A stretch of DNA of 8,733 nucleotides from JAVDCA01 sp036491235 (GCA_036491235.1 DASXCK010000380.1:1-8733), one strand, 5' to 3'; shown: positions 1 to 6,626, counted from the first letter of the stretch. The notes: generated by a model from the letters alone, not told the origin. Numbers and translations are program-made.

Positions 1-204
1 GACGGTCGCGAGCACGTCCGCCGTGAAGGCTGCGTTCTCGCGCGGGTCCGCATGGATGTTGGCGCAATGGACGAAGGTGTCCGCCTTCTCGCGGCCGTCG
101 CGAAAGTCGCGGTAGCTCGCCGCCGTCGATCCGGTCGCCGAAAACGCCGCGGTCAAGTGCCGCCCGATGAAGCCGCCCGCGCCGCTGATGACGATGTCAG
201 CCAT
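1..204 (-). CDS. NAD-dependent epimerase/dehydratase, N-terminal part (runs off left edge)
   Basis: Read on the minus strand from the ATG at 204-202, this frame gives 68 residues and stays open to the window edge, so the C-terminal part is missing. Seen: the N-terminus MADIVISGAGGFIGRHL carries the GxGGFIG dinucleotide-binding loop (G8, G10, G11, G14). Residues 42-68 include a DTFVHCAN segment, where extended short-chain dehydrogenases (NAD-dependent epimerase/dehydratase family) usually have a V-H-x-A strand end beside NAD. Known: these enzymes act on nucleotide sugars or related substrates; the catalytic YxxxK lies further on and cannot be seen here. Its ATG lies inside the end of the upstream oxidoreductase gene (8-nt overlap), so the two are probably translationally coupled. 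The substrate is unknown. Family confidence is high, exact function low. Confidence 0.85.
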   Translation of the reverse strand, partial: MADIVISGAGGFIGRHLTAAFSATGSTAASYRDFRDGREKADTFVHCANIHADPRENAAFTADVLATV

Positions 205-1540
205 GGATGCCCTCCGCCATTCGCAGCGCCAGTGCGCCGATGGTCAGTCCCGTGTTCGCATAGCCGGCGGCCGGGATCGCGGAGCCGTCGCAGACGAACA
301 GGTTGGCGGCGCCGAACACGCGTCCGTCCTTGTCGGCGACGCCGGTCTCGGCGCTCGCTGCCATCCGGCAGGTGCCGCAGTGATGCGCGGCGGTCTCGAG
401 GCTCTCGGCCCAGTCGTCGAACATGGTGCCATGCGCGATGATCGGCGCGAGCGCCTCGAGCAGGCGGCCGATCGCGTCGCGCGCCGTGCGGCGGAATTCT
501 TCGTCGAGCCGCCAGTCGCGCGTGACGGCGCCCGGGCGGCCGGCGATCGCGCACTCGTCCTGCGCGAGCTGTTCGGCCGACATGTAGAGCACGAAGCGCC
601 GTGTCGGGATGTTGATGCCGGCGCGCAGCGACAGCGCCTCGACGATGTCGTTCGAGCGCGTCAGCAAGCGCAGATAGTTTCGCACATCGTACGGATTGTT
701 GCGCAGGTCCGACAGCACGCTCTTCGCCTTGAGTGCGGTCGGGCCGGCCGGCCGCAGGTAGAATGCGAACTTCTGCCGCCGTGTCGTGATCGTGAGCGGC
801 AGCCGTACGCTGCCTTGCAGCACGCGATCGAACCGATTCCACAGGCGATTGAGATCGGCGCGCACCGTGACCTCGCCGATGAATCCCACCGGGTGGTCGA
901 AATAGAAACGGCCCGCATTCGCGAACGTGTTTGCGCCGCTCGCTTGAAGGATCGCGGGGCTGCCGAGGCCGCCCGCCGCGAGGATGAAGAGATCGCCCGC
1001 GATTGGTTCGGTGGCGCCGTAGAGGATCGCGCCGCGCACGCGCCCGCCATCGTCGAGCGCCAGCCGCTCGACGCGGCCGATGACGATCTCGACGCCGCGC
1101 GCCGCGACGTTTTCGGAACGCCAGAGATTGCGGCGCCGCGCCGGATAGAACATGGGACTGCCGAGGAGGCGCGCCGGCACGCCCGCATCCGCCAAACCGG
1201 CGCGCAACTCGGCGGCGATGTCGCGCACCCGCGCGATGCTCGCGCCCGAGAGCGCCGTGTGGGCGCTCTCGATGTGGGTCGCGAGCTCGTCCCGGCGCAG
1301 CGGCCAGGCCGCGTAGTCGCTGTCCTCGAGCTCGATCAGGCCGTTGTGCCAGAGATGCGTGGTGCCGCCGAGGCCCATGCCGACGTGCGGATCGAGGCGG
1401 GCCGCGCGGCCGTGGTCGACGACGCGTAGCGGCGCGCCGTGGCGCGACTGCTCGATGATGATGACGCGATGGCGCGCGGCGAGCCGGCTCGCAAGAAGGC
1501 TGCCGGCAAGGCCCGCACCGATGATGACGATCGTAGCCAT
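197..1540 (-). CDS. GMC-family FAD-dependent oxidoreductase
   Basis: The product is 447 residues, somewhat short for GMC oxidoreductases (usually 500-600). Seen: an N-terminal FAD-binding Rossmann motif GAGLAG (G8, G10, G13) with E30 at the end of the second strand, where it would bind the ADP ribose; a GLGGTTHLWHNG segment like the GMC GGxxxxW region; and a C-terminal GMC_oxred_C signature, HCGTCRM from H387, then NLFVCDGSAIP and a YANTGLTIGALALR segment. H387 and N429 have the spacing of the catalytic His/Asn pair of cholesterol and choline oxidases. Known: the family oxidises alcohols, sugars or sterols using FAD. No signal peptide is visible, so it is probably cytoplasmic. The ATG at 1540 gives the Rossmann strand the usual few residues of lead; a Shine-Dalgarno match is weak. 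It overlaps the downstream epimerase by 8 nt, which suggests carbohydrate or glycolipid tailoring, but the substrate is unknown. Confidence 0.92.
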   Translation of the reverse strand: MATIVIIGAGLAGSLLASRLAARHRVIIIEQSRHGAPLRVVDHGRAARLDPHVGMGLGGTTHLWHNGLIELEDSDYAAWPLRRDELATHIESAHTALSGASIARVRDIAAELRAGLADAGVPARLLGSPMFYPARRRNLWRSENVAARGVEIVIGRVERLALDDGGRVRGAILYGATEPIAGDLFILAAGGLGSPAILQASGANTFANAGRFYFDHPVGFIGEVTVRADLNRLWNRFDRVLQGSVRLPLTITTRRQKFAFYLRPAGPTALKAKSVLSDLRNNPYDVRNYLRLLTRSNDIVEALSLRAGINIPTRRFVLYMSAEQLAQDECAIAGRPGAVTRDWRLDEEFRRTARDAIGRLLEALAPIIAHGTMFDDWAESLETAAHHCGTCRMAASAETGVADKDGRVFGAANLFVCDGSAIPAAGYANTGLTIGALALRMAEGIHG

Positions 1541-1624
1541 GGCGGCGGTGGGAGCCTCGCGACGAGAAGAGGGTCGGCGACCCCCGCAATCTATCGCGTG
1601 GCCCGGCGGGGACCTGAGCAGAAT

Positions 1625-1655
1625 TTTATGAATAAGCCGTCAAGTGGCGGGTCAA
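1625..1655 (-). promoter_or_regulatory. Candidate promoter for the GMC oxidoreductase gene
   Basis: On the minus strand a TTGACC word (1655-1650) is followed after 19 nt by CATAAA (1630-1625), about 85 nt upstream of the ATG at 1540. The -35 word is close to TTGACA and the -10 word matches TATAAT at four of six positions, but the spacer is longer than the ideal 17 nt. A second TTGACG at 1643-1638 is an alternative -35 word with no good partner. This is a weak motif-based call. Confidence 0.22.
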
Positions 1656-1658
1656 GTG
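1639..1658. repeat. Tandem GTCAAGTG direct repeat
   Basis: GTCAAGTG occurs at 1639-1646 and again at 1651-1658, a 12-nt period. A third copy, GTCAAGTA, lies at 1772-1779. On the other strand these read CACTTGAC, so they also generate TTGAC words. They could be a regulator binding site or chance -35-like words; the sequence alone does not decide. Confidence 0.4.
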
Positions 1659-1888
1659 CCTATCATGTGCCCGGTTGGTTTATGAATTTCGCCGCGCGTG
1701 GGCCGCGCCCCGACGCAACCGCCGCGCCATCCAACACGCCGGTATGCTCGGCGGCATATAAACTAGTAAACGTCAAGTAGCATAAGATCAATGTCGCGCC
1801 GTCCGGTGGATAACGGGGATAACCCAACCCCCTGTTGAGATGCGACTTCTGCGGTCGCTTGTCACGTGAGACGGTTCCATTGAGGCGG

Positions 1889-2551
1889 GTGCGTTCCGTG
1901 TCAGTTGTAGCGTTTTCGTGGCGCACCTTGTGCGCTGCTGTGAGTATCGTTGTGGCGTTGTGGGGTGGCGCGGCCGCTGCCGACGACGACCCGTTGGTCA
2001 AGCAGATCGACGATCTCACTCAAGCGATAAAACCCGACAAGATCAGTCCGGCGGCTGCTGTAGAGCTGCAGAAGCTTGTCATCGCCATCAACACGGCGGT
2101 GAAGCCGCCGCCGGTGATCTACGTCGTACACGCGAGCTACGGCGACCTGCAGGCGATGCGCGGGGGCGCCTATCAGCGCACCTATGTCAATTCACGCGGC
2201 CGCCGGGTCAGGGTTGCCGGAGGCAGTAACCGCGTGTGCGACGCGACCGCGGCGGTGCGGCAGGCGTGTCAGACCCAGACGTCGTGTTTCGCCGATGCGA
2301 CCCATGCCATCGCTGCAGCCAACTTGTGCGGCTATGACCCGGTCCCGTATGCCGATCCGCGCCATGTCGGTCTCAGCGTCGTCTACGCCTGCGTCGAGAC
2401 GCCCGACGGCTGGAATCCCGATATCGATCACTTTGTCCAGCCGGCGCAGGCCGCCGAACGGCGGATCACGCTGCGCAACACTCTGGCGCTGGGCATCGAC
2501 TGCCGACCGGCCCTGGAGGCCGCGCCCAAGATCGTGGAAGGCCCCAAATGA
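1889..2551 (+). CDS. Secreted protein with SUEL/galactose-binding-lectin-like cysteine domain
   Basis: First gene of the four-gene unit; about 220 residues from GTG 1889 (GTG 1898 is equally possible and gives 217). Nearby GAGG at 1882-1885 fits either imperfectly, so the start is uncertain. Seen: a Sec signal peptide with Arg in the n-region, hydrophobic LCAAVSIVVALWG and AAAA before DDDP (cleavage near residue 31); a helical stretch (DDLTQAIKPD, AAAVELQKLVIAI); then residues 76-169 with VIYVVHASYGDL, C117, C127, C133, C147 and a closing VVYAC (C168). The A-x-Y-G strand, the C-x5-C pair, the Cys-Gly-x-Asp-Pro segment and the Y-x-C end resemble the SUEL/rhamnose-binding lectin domain (Gal_Lectin), which binds galactosides or rhamnose. 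The usual first cysteine is absent. The lectin assignment is inference from pattern. Its stop overlaps the next gene by ATGA. Confidence 0.8.
   Translation: MRSVSVVAFSWRTLCAAVSIVVALWGGAAAADDDPLVKQIDDLTQAIKPDKISPAAAVELQKLVIAINTAVKPPPVIYVVHASYGDLQAMRGGAYQRTYVNSRGRRVRVAGGSNRVCDATAAVRQACQTQTSCFADATHAIAAANLCGYDPVPYADPRHVGLSVVYACVETPDGWNPDIDHFVQPAQAAERRITLRNTLALGIDCRPALEAAPKIVEGPK
2536..2541 (+). promoter_or_regulatory. Ribosome binding site of first lipoprotein gene
   Basis: GGAAGG lies 6 nt before the ATG at 2548, inside the end of the lectin-like gene. It supports that start and the ATGA coupled junction. Confidence 0.6.
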
Positions 2552-3873
2552 GCCGATCACCGTGGGTCCAGCGCTGGGCTGCGGCGGCGCTCGCGCCCGC
2601 TTTGCTCCTGCTATCCGGTTGCGCGGTCACTGAATCGACCGTCATCCCGGTCGAACCGAAGGCACTCGCCTACGCGCCCCTGTGCGAGTCGACGCTCGGC
2701 TCCTACTCGCTGCCGCGCGCATTCCTGCGCGTGAAGATCGGGCAGGCTGATGCCACGAGCGCACCGGACATCGCGCTCGTTGGCAGCGGTGATACGGCGA
2801 CGCCGGTGCAGGTCGCGCTGCATCCCGATGCCGGGTTGACCTTCTGCCTCGATCACCTGGCGTCGCCGCTTGCCGACGAGACGATCACCATCACCAAGGC
2901 GCCGCTCACGAGCAGCGCGACGAATCCGAAGACGCCGTTTCTCGGCGCCGTCATGGTGAACGTCACCGACCAAACCGCCTACATCGTCGAAGCGTTGCTG
3001 CGCGCCTCGCTCATCGGCGTAACCGGCGACCCCGGCTTCCGCGCCGGCAGGGTCGGCTTCACGCCCGAGCAGATCGTCGCCGACATCGAATTCGACCCGT
3101 TCGACCAGGTCGAGAGCGCGGGCGCCAATGCGCGCCTCGCCAAGCTCGGCTTCTGCTTCGTGCTGGAGAATTACACTTTCGGCCCGCGCGTGACCGTCGG
3201 TGAGTACTGCTCCGATCCGCTACGGCACAGCCGCGTGCTCACGCGGATCGGCGAGGCCTATCTCAAGGCGGCGGCGCTGCCGGCCAATCCCCACACGCCG
3301 GGCATCGTGTATCGGCCGCGACATCCCTATCGGCTGTTCATCTATCATAAGCGCAATCTCGGCGGCATCGGCCCGTGGGAGCTCGTGCAGAGCACGACGG
3401 TCCAGCTCGAGAACATGTCGCCGGTCATCTCGCTCGGCATCACGCGCGGAATGTTCGCCGGCAAACGGGTCAACTTCATCTTCGACTCGGGCGCGCTGCA
3501 GACCGTATGCGTCGCGAAGACGAGCGAGCTCCAGGGTTTCGTGGAAATCCCGCTCGCGATCTCCAAGGCGATCGTCGCCGTGCCGGCCTCGATCGTGTCG
3601 GTCCAGATCGGCCGCGCCCAGGACCAGCAAAACCTCATCCAGGCCCAGCAGCAACTCTACAACTTCCAGCAGGCCTACCTGCAGACCCTGGCGGGGCAGC
3701 GGCCCGGCGCGCCGGGCAGCGTGCCGGCGGTCACTAAGCCGACGGCCATCGACACAAGCAACTTCGGCAATCTCGACACGGGCATCCCCAAACAGGCGCA
3801 GGCGCCCCTATTCGGGGACGGCTACGATCCGTTTAGCATCCATCTCGGCAACATATGCCAGGGGCTGTCGTAA
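2548..3873 (+). CDS. Lipoprotein of unrecognised family, first of two paralogues
   Basis: 441 residues. Seen: a lipoprotein signal peptide with lipobox LSGC and lipidated C25; no Asp at +2, so outer-membrane sorting is expected by the enterobacterial Lol rule. The mature protein has CESTLGSYSLPRAFLRV (46-62), FCLDHLASP (99-107), VTDQTAYIVEAL (139-150), IEFDPF (180-185), LGFCFVLENYTF (200-211), PGIVYRPRHP (251-260), GPWELVQ (275-281) and SELQGFVEIPLAISKAI (326-342), then a Gln-rich, probably coiled-coil stretch (355-382) and a Pro/Gly-containing tail. All of these motifs except the tail recur in the next gene, with Cys46, 100, 203 and 221 matched there, suggesting two conserved disulfides. I do not recognise the family or see catalytic motifs. 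The start overlaps the previous stop (ATGA) with GGAAGG 6 nt upstream. Confidence 0.88.
   Translation: MSRSPWVQRWAAAALAPALLLLSGCAVTESTVIPVEPKALAYAPLCESTLGSYSLPRAFLRVKIGQADATSAPDIALVGSGDTATPVQVALHPDAGLTFCLDHLASPLADETITITKAPLTSSATNPKTPFLGAVMVNVTDQTAYIVEALLRASLIGVTGDPGFRAGRVGFTPEQIVADIEFDPFDQVESAGANARLAKLGFCFVLENYTFGPRVTVGEYCSDPLRHSRVLTRIGEAYLKAAALPANPHTPGIVYRPRHPYRLFIYHKRNLGGIGPWELVQSTTVQLENMSPVISLGITRGMFAGKRVNFIFDSGALQTVCVAKTSELQGFVEIPLAISKAIVAVPASIVSVQIGRAQDQQNLIQAQQQLYNFQQAYLQTLAGQRPGAPGSVPAVTKPTAIDTSNFGNLDTGIPKQAQAPLFGDGYDPFSIHLGNICQGLS
3860..3864 (+). promoter_or_regulatory. Ribosome binding site that decides the second lipoprotein start
   Basis: AGGGG lies 8 nt upstream of the ATG at 3873. 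It favours that start, which forms a TAATG junction with the preceding stop, over the in-frame ATG at 3855, which lacks a site at this spacing and would lengthen the signal peptide by six residues. Confidence 0.55.
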
Positions 3874-5132
3874 TGATCGGCGGATCATCACTCCTCGCGC
3901 GCATTGCGTCGATCGGCATCGGCTTCGTGGCGGTTGCGCTGTCCGCCTGCACGCAGGTCCTGGAAACGCAGACGTTCATTCCGGCGCCGGACGGCCCGGT
4001 GTCGGTCTGCCAGTCCACGCTCGGCGCCTATTATCTGCCGCGCGGCCTGCTGCGGCTCAATGTGATCGCTTCCGCTGCCGACAAGGCGACCACGATCACG
4101 AGTGGCGGACTGGACGCGACGATCAACATGGTCGCGGATCGTGCCCAGGCGTTCTGCCTCGACTACCTGTCGTTGCCGACCGCGCAGGACATCATCACGG
4201 TCCAGCGCGGATCGAACGGGTTGCTTCAGAGCATCACGAGCGACGTGACCGACGAGACGCCGGCCATCGTCCAGACTTTGGCCGCGACGAGCGAAAATCT
4301 CGCCATCGCGGCGGCGCGCAGCGGCGAGCTCACGGCGGCCTCGGCGGGCGAGTCGATCGACGTGGAATTCGATCCCTTCGTGTGGGCCGAGCTCATCGAG
4401 GTCAAGCGCGCGCTACGGCGCTTCGGTTTCTGCATCTATGTCGAAGGGTATTCATTCCCGACGCGCGGGCTCGGTCCGGCCGAGGCCCTGAAGGCCGGGC
4501 GCGAGTGGTGCTCGCGCGCGCGGGTGCCTGAGCCCGTCGATCCCAGCATGTTCTTTTCGACGCTGCCGGTGCCGCCCGAGGCGATGGGGCACGGCGTTCT
4601 CTACCGGCCGAACGCGGTGCACAAGGTCGTCATTCTGCGCAAGCCGGATCCTTTCGGGCCGGGCCCGTGGACCCTCTATCAGGTCAAGCGCGTCGAGTTG
4701 CCCAACGTGTCCCCGATCCTGTCGATCGGTGTCGAGCGCGCTCTGTTTGCCCGGCGCAAGACGGCGATCAATTTCCAGAATGGCATCTTGACCGATGTGA
4801 GCATCGACAAGGGGAGCGAGCTCGTCGGCTTTGTGAGCATTCCGCTCTCGGTCGCCAAGGCGATCGTCGACGTGCCAGGCCAGATCCTGACGATCCGCTA
4901 CAACGATACCAACAACCAGATCGCGCTCCTCAACGCCCAGTCACAACTGCTGCAGACGATCCAGACCAGTCCGAATGCCCCCGCTGCTTCGGATCTCGAG
5001 TTCAAATCGGGCGCGATCTCCGATGCGACGCGGTCCGGTGCGTTGCGCGATGGCCAATTCATCGGCGCCTGCACCAATGCGGGCGGCACGCTCGCCGATT
5101 GCCGCGATGCCGCCAGCGGCGCCCATCGATGA
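3873..5132 (+). CDS. Lipoprotein of unrecognised family, second of two paralogues
   Basis: 419 residues from ATG 3873 (425 from ATG 3855). Seen: a signal peptide ending in lipobox LSAC with lipidated C26 and Thr at +2, so outer-membrane anchoring is likely. The mature protein follows the preceding protein motif for motif: CQSTLGAYYLPRGLLRL (46-62), FCLDYLSLP (94-102), VTDETPAIVQTL (125-136), VEFDPF (164-169), FGFCIYVEGYSF (184-195), GVLYRP (241-246), GPWTLYQ (264-270), SPILSIGVERALFA (280-293) and SELVGFVSIPLSVAKAIVDVP (315-335), then an Asn/Gln-rich segment. Conserved cysteines are C46, C95, C187 and C213; C400 and C410 near the end are specific to this copy. This is a tandem duplication, diverged well beyond recent copying. 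Function is unknown; no enzyme motif is visible. It overlaps the protease start by ATGA. Confidence 0.88.
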   Translation: MIGGSSLLARIASIGIGFVAVALSACTQVLETQTFIPAPDGPVSVCQSTLGAYYLPRGLLRLNVIASAADKATTITSGGLDATINMVADRAQAFCLDYLSLPTAQDIITVQRGSNGLLQSITSDVTDETPAIVQTLAATSENLAIAAARSGELTAASAGESIDVEFDPFVWAELIEVKRALRRFGFCIYVEGYSFPTRGLGPAEALKAGREWCSRARVPEPVDPSMFFSTLPVPPEAMGHGVLYRPNAVHKVVILRKPDPFGPGPWTLYQVKRVELPNVSPILSIGVERALFARRKTAINFQNGILTDVSIDKGSELVGFVSIPLSVAKAIVDVPGQILTIRYNDTNNQIALLNAQSQLLQTIQTSPNAPAASDLEFKSGAISDATRSGALRDGQFIGACTNAGGTLADCRDAASGAHR

Positions 5133-6457
5133 GGGCCGCGTGGCTTGCTGCGCTCGCATTCGTGCTTGGCGGCATCACACTCGCCGTTGCGCAGGTCGCC
5201 ACGCAGCCCGCGCCAACCCGAACCCAGCCCCAAAGCCCCGCCCGAACCCCGACGCCAACCGCGACGTCGACGCCGACGCCACCTCATATCACCGCACCGC
5301 CGGCGATCCTGTTCCAACCTGATCGCCGCGTCGCGACAAGGCGCGCGACCGTCAAAGCGCAGCCGCAGCTGCCATGCGTGCCGTCGCTGGGTGCGCCTTG
5401 CCGCCCATTGAGTTCGTTTCTCCAGCACAACGAGTTGATCCTGGTCGGCGGCGGCGCCATCCCGGTGCCCGGCTCCCTCGGGGCGCCGAGCGGGGCTGTT
5501 CACGTGGAGATGACCCATGGCACGTCGACGCCGGGCAGTGCCGGTTCAGCCGACGCGGCCGGCTTCCTGCCGCCGCTGCTCGACACGCCGGCGCCGGACA
5601 ATCGGCTGCTCCTCGTCGTCGCGGTGACCTTTACGGCGCGCGAGGGCGACCAGCGCCTGTGCACCGGTACGCTGCTCGATCCGACGCATGTGCTGACCGC
5701 AGGCCACTGCGGTTGCGGCCTGACGGGCACCTACCAGGTTTATCTCGACGACGACGTGCATCACGCCCGCAATCCGCCCATCGCGGCGGCGGCGGCGGTC
5801 GTCTTCGACCCGCGGGTGTGCCGCGATGTGGGCTTCGCCGGGGTCGACCTCGCGCTGATCGTGTTGCCGCCGCGCGCGTTCAAATGTCCGCTTGCCTTGG
5901 CGACGCGTCCGGACGGTGCGCAGTTGCCCGACTGCCGGTCGAAAGCTGCGCAAGCGGATGCGGGCAAGCCCTACGCGACCTTCGGCTACGCCGACAGCTT
6001 CTTCATGAACGACGTGCGGCCGAAGCTCGTGCGCGGACAGAAGCTCACGGTCGTCGGTTACGGCTTTACCCAGGCCTTCACCAACGGCAACCGCATGAGC
6101 GGCGGCATCCCGGTGGCGAGCCTCGACTGCACGGAGCGAGGACTGCAATCGGTCTGTGCGCCGTTTGCCGAGATGGTCCTGGCCGATCGCCCGGGCGGAC
6201 CCGCGGTCGGCGACGACACGTGCGCGGGCGATAGCGGCGGCCCGGTCTTTCTCAACCAGAACGGCTTCGACCAGGTGATCGCGGTTACGTCGCGTGGGCT
6301 GCCGGGGGTGCGGCAGGACCCGGTCCTGCATTGCGGCGGCGGCGGCATCTACGAGATCGTCGGGCGTCACACGGTGCAGAACTGGTTTCAGGCGAATGGC
6401 ATCTGGGCGATGCAGATCAAGACGCCGCCGCCGGCGGCTCCGCCCACGCAGCCGTGA
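5129..6457 (+). CDS. Secreted trypsin-like (S1) serine protease
   Basis: 442 residues; the ATG overlaps the preceding stop (ATGA), with no clear Shine-Dalgarno, so translation is probably coupled. Seen: a signal peptide ending AVA-Q near residue 21; a Pro/Thr-rich linker (about 24-58); a region of unknown fold with C83 and C91; then an S1 domain from about 160. The triad is complete: H193 in LTAGHC, D240 in GVDLALIVL and S369 in GDSGGPV. D363, six residues before S369, occupies the trypsin Asp189 position and predicts cleavage after Arg or Lys. C178/C194 match the trypsin 42-58 disulfide, and C365/C402 probably 191-220. The His-Asp spacing is typical, but Asp-Ser (129) exceeds that of trypsin (93), implying inserted loops. 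No IVGG-type activation site precedes the domain. The C-terminus is proline-rich. The product is exported; the substrate is unknown. Confidence 0.93.
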   Translation: MRAAWLAALAFVLGGITLAVAQVATQPAPTRTQPQSPARTPTPTATSTPTPPHITAPPAILFQPDRRVATRRATVKAQPQLPCVPSLGAPCRPLSSFLQHNELILVGGGAIPVPGSLGAPSGAVHVEMTHGTSTPGSAGSADAAGFLPPLLDTPAPDNRLLLVVAVTFTAREGDQRLCTGTLLDPTHVLTAGHCGCGLTGTYQVYLDDDVHHARNPPIAAAAAVVFDPRVCRDVGFAGVDLALIVLPPRAFKCPLALATRPDGAQLPDCRSKAAQADAGKPYATFGYADSFFMNDVRPKLVRGQKLTVVGYGFTQAFTNGNRMSGGIPVASLDCTERGLQSVCAPFAEMVLADRPGGPAVGDDTCAGDSGGPVFLNQNGFDQVIAVTSRGLPGVRQDPVLHCGGGGIYEIVGRHTVQNWFQANGIWAMQIKTPPPAAPPTQP

Positions 6458-6519
6458 TGCCGGCCAGCGGCGATCGCGCAGCCATCGCGAGGCCCGGGCA
6501 GGTTGGGGCAGAATTAAAT

Positions 6520-6538
6520 CTTACGCGTCGGCCGTAAG
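6520..6538. terminator. Small hairpin downstream of the protease gene (weak terminator candidate)
   Basis: CTTACG (6520-6525) pairs with CGTAAG (6533-6538) around a 7-nt loop, about 60 nt past the protease stop. No U-tract follows, so a classic intrinsic terminator is not supported. It could be a transcript-end hairpin or chance. Confidence 0.2.
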
Positions 6539-6582
6539 GCCGGGTTTCCCGCCACACGCACAAGAATCCGCATAATCGTGGC

Positions 6583-6599
6583 GCCGATCTGGAATCGGC
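6583..6599. repeat. Perfect inverted repeat upstream of the DUF1186-like gene
   Basis: GCCGAT (6583-6588) and ATCGGC (6594-6599) form a perfect 6-bp dyad around CTGGA, 40 nt before the ATG at 6640. It is followed by an AT-rich stretch (ATATTATTGCATTTG). It could be an operator of the downstream gene, a 5'-leader hairpin, or a weak terminator of the upstream unit. Confidence 0.35.
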
Positions 6600-6626
6600 A
6601 TATTATTGCATTTGCCTACCGCGTTT

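Larger units (their letters stand above)
1541..1888. other. Divergent intergenic region, relatively AT-rich
   Basis: About 350 nt separate the minus-strand oxidoreductase from the plus-strand secretion gene set. From roughly 1620 to 1800 the base composition is clearly richer in A+T than the flanking genes. It holds three copies of GTCAAGT (1639, 1651, 1772), two copies of TTTATGAAT (1625-1633 and 1679-1687), a TATAAA word at 1757-1762 and a small CGCCG/CGGCG inverted repeat around 1737-1753. I found no convincing plus-strand -35/-10 pair, although a promoter for the four-gene unit must lie here if that unit is transcribed on its own. Open frames across it look like chance frames. Confidence 0.6.

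Noticed and set aside
167..1429. Long plus-strand open frame (about 420 codons) opposite the GMC oxidoreductase gene
   Set aside because: It is rich in Arg/Ala with no recognisable domain, and it lies antisense to a gene with clear FAD and GMC signatures. Long antisense frames are expected in DNA of this GC content.
1805..1823. Replication origin suggested by two DnaA-box-like words
   Set aside because: There are only two imperfect words, with no AT-rich unwinding element, further boxes or origin-associated genes nearby.
1840..1869. Nine-codon ATG frame (MRLLRSLVT) ahead of the lectin-like gene, as a possible leader peptide
   Set aside because: There is no ribosome binding site, no run of regulatory codons and no attenuator hairpin; a frame this short is expected by chance.
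1663..2019. Minus-strand open frame of 118 codons across the intergenic region and the start of the lectin-like gene
   Set aside because: It overlaps the signal peptide coding region of the opposite-strand gene, has no recognisable motif and no convincing start context.
3200..4531. Plus-strand open frame of about 443 codons across both lipoprotein genes
   Set aside because: Its translation is a low-complexity Arg/Ser string, and it lies in another frame over two proteins that align with each other and carry lipoboxes.
4667..5128. N-terminal extension of the protease reading frame into the second lipoprotein gene
   Set aside because: The frame is open, but the extension overlaps the lipoprotein gene and would bury the clear signal peptide that begins at ATG 5129.
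5546..6370. Minus-strand open frame opposite the protease gene
   Set aside because: It is an Arg-rich shadow of a gene with an intact catalytic triad; no motif or ribosome binding site supports it.
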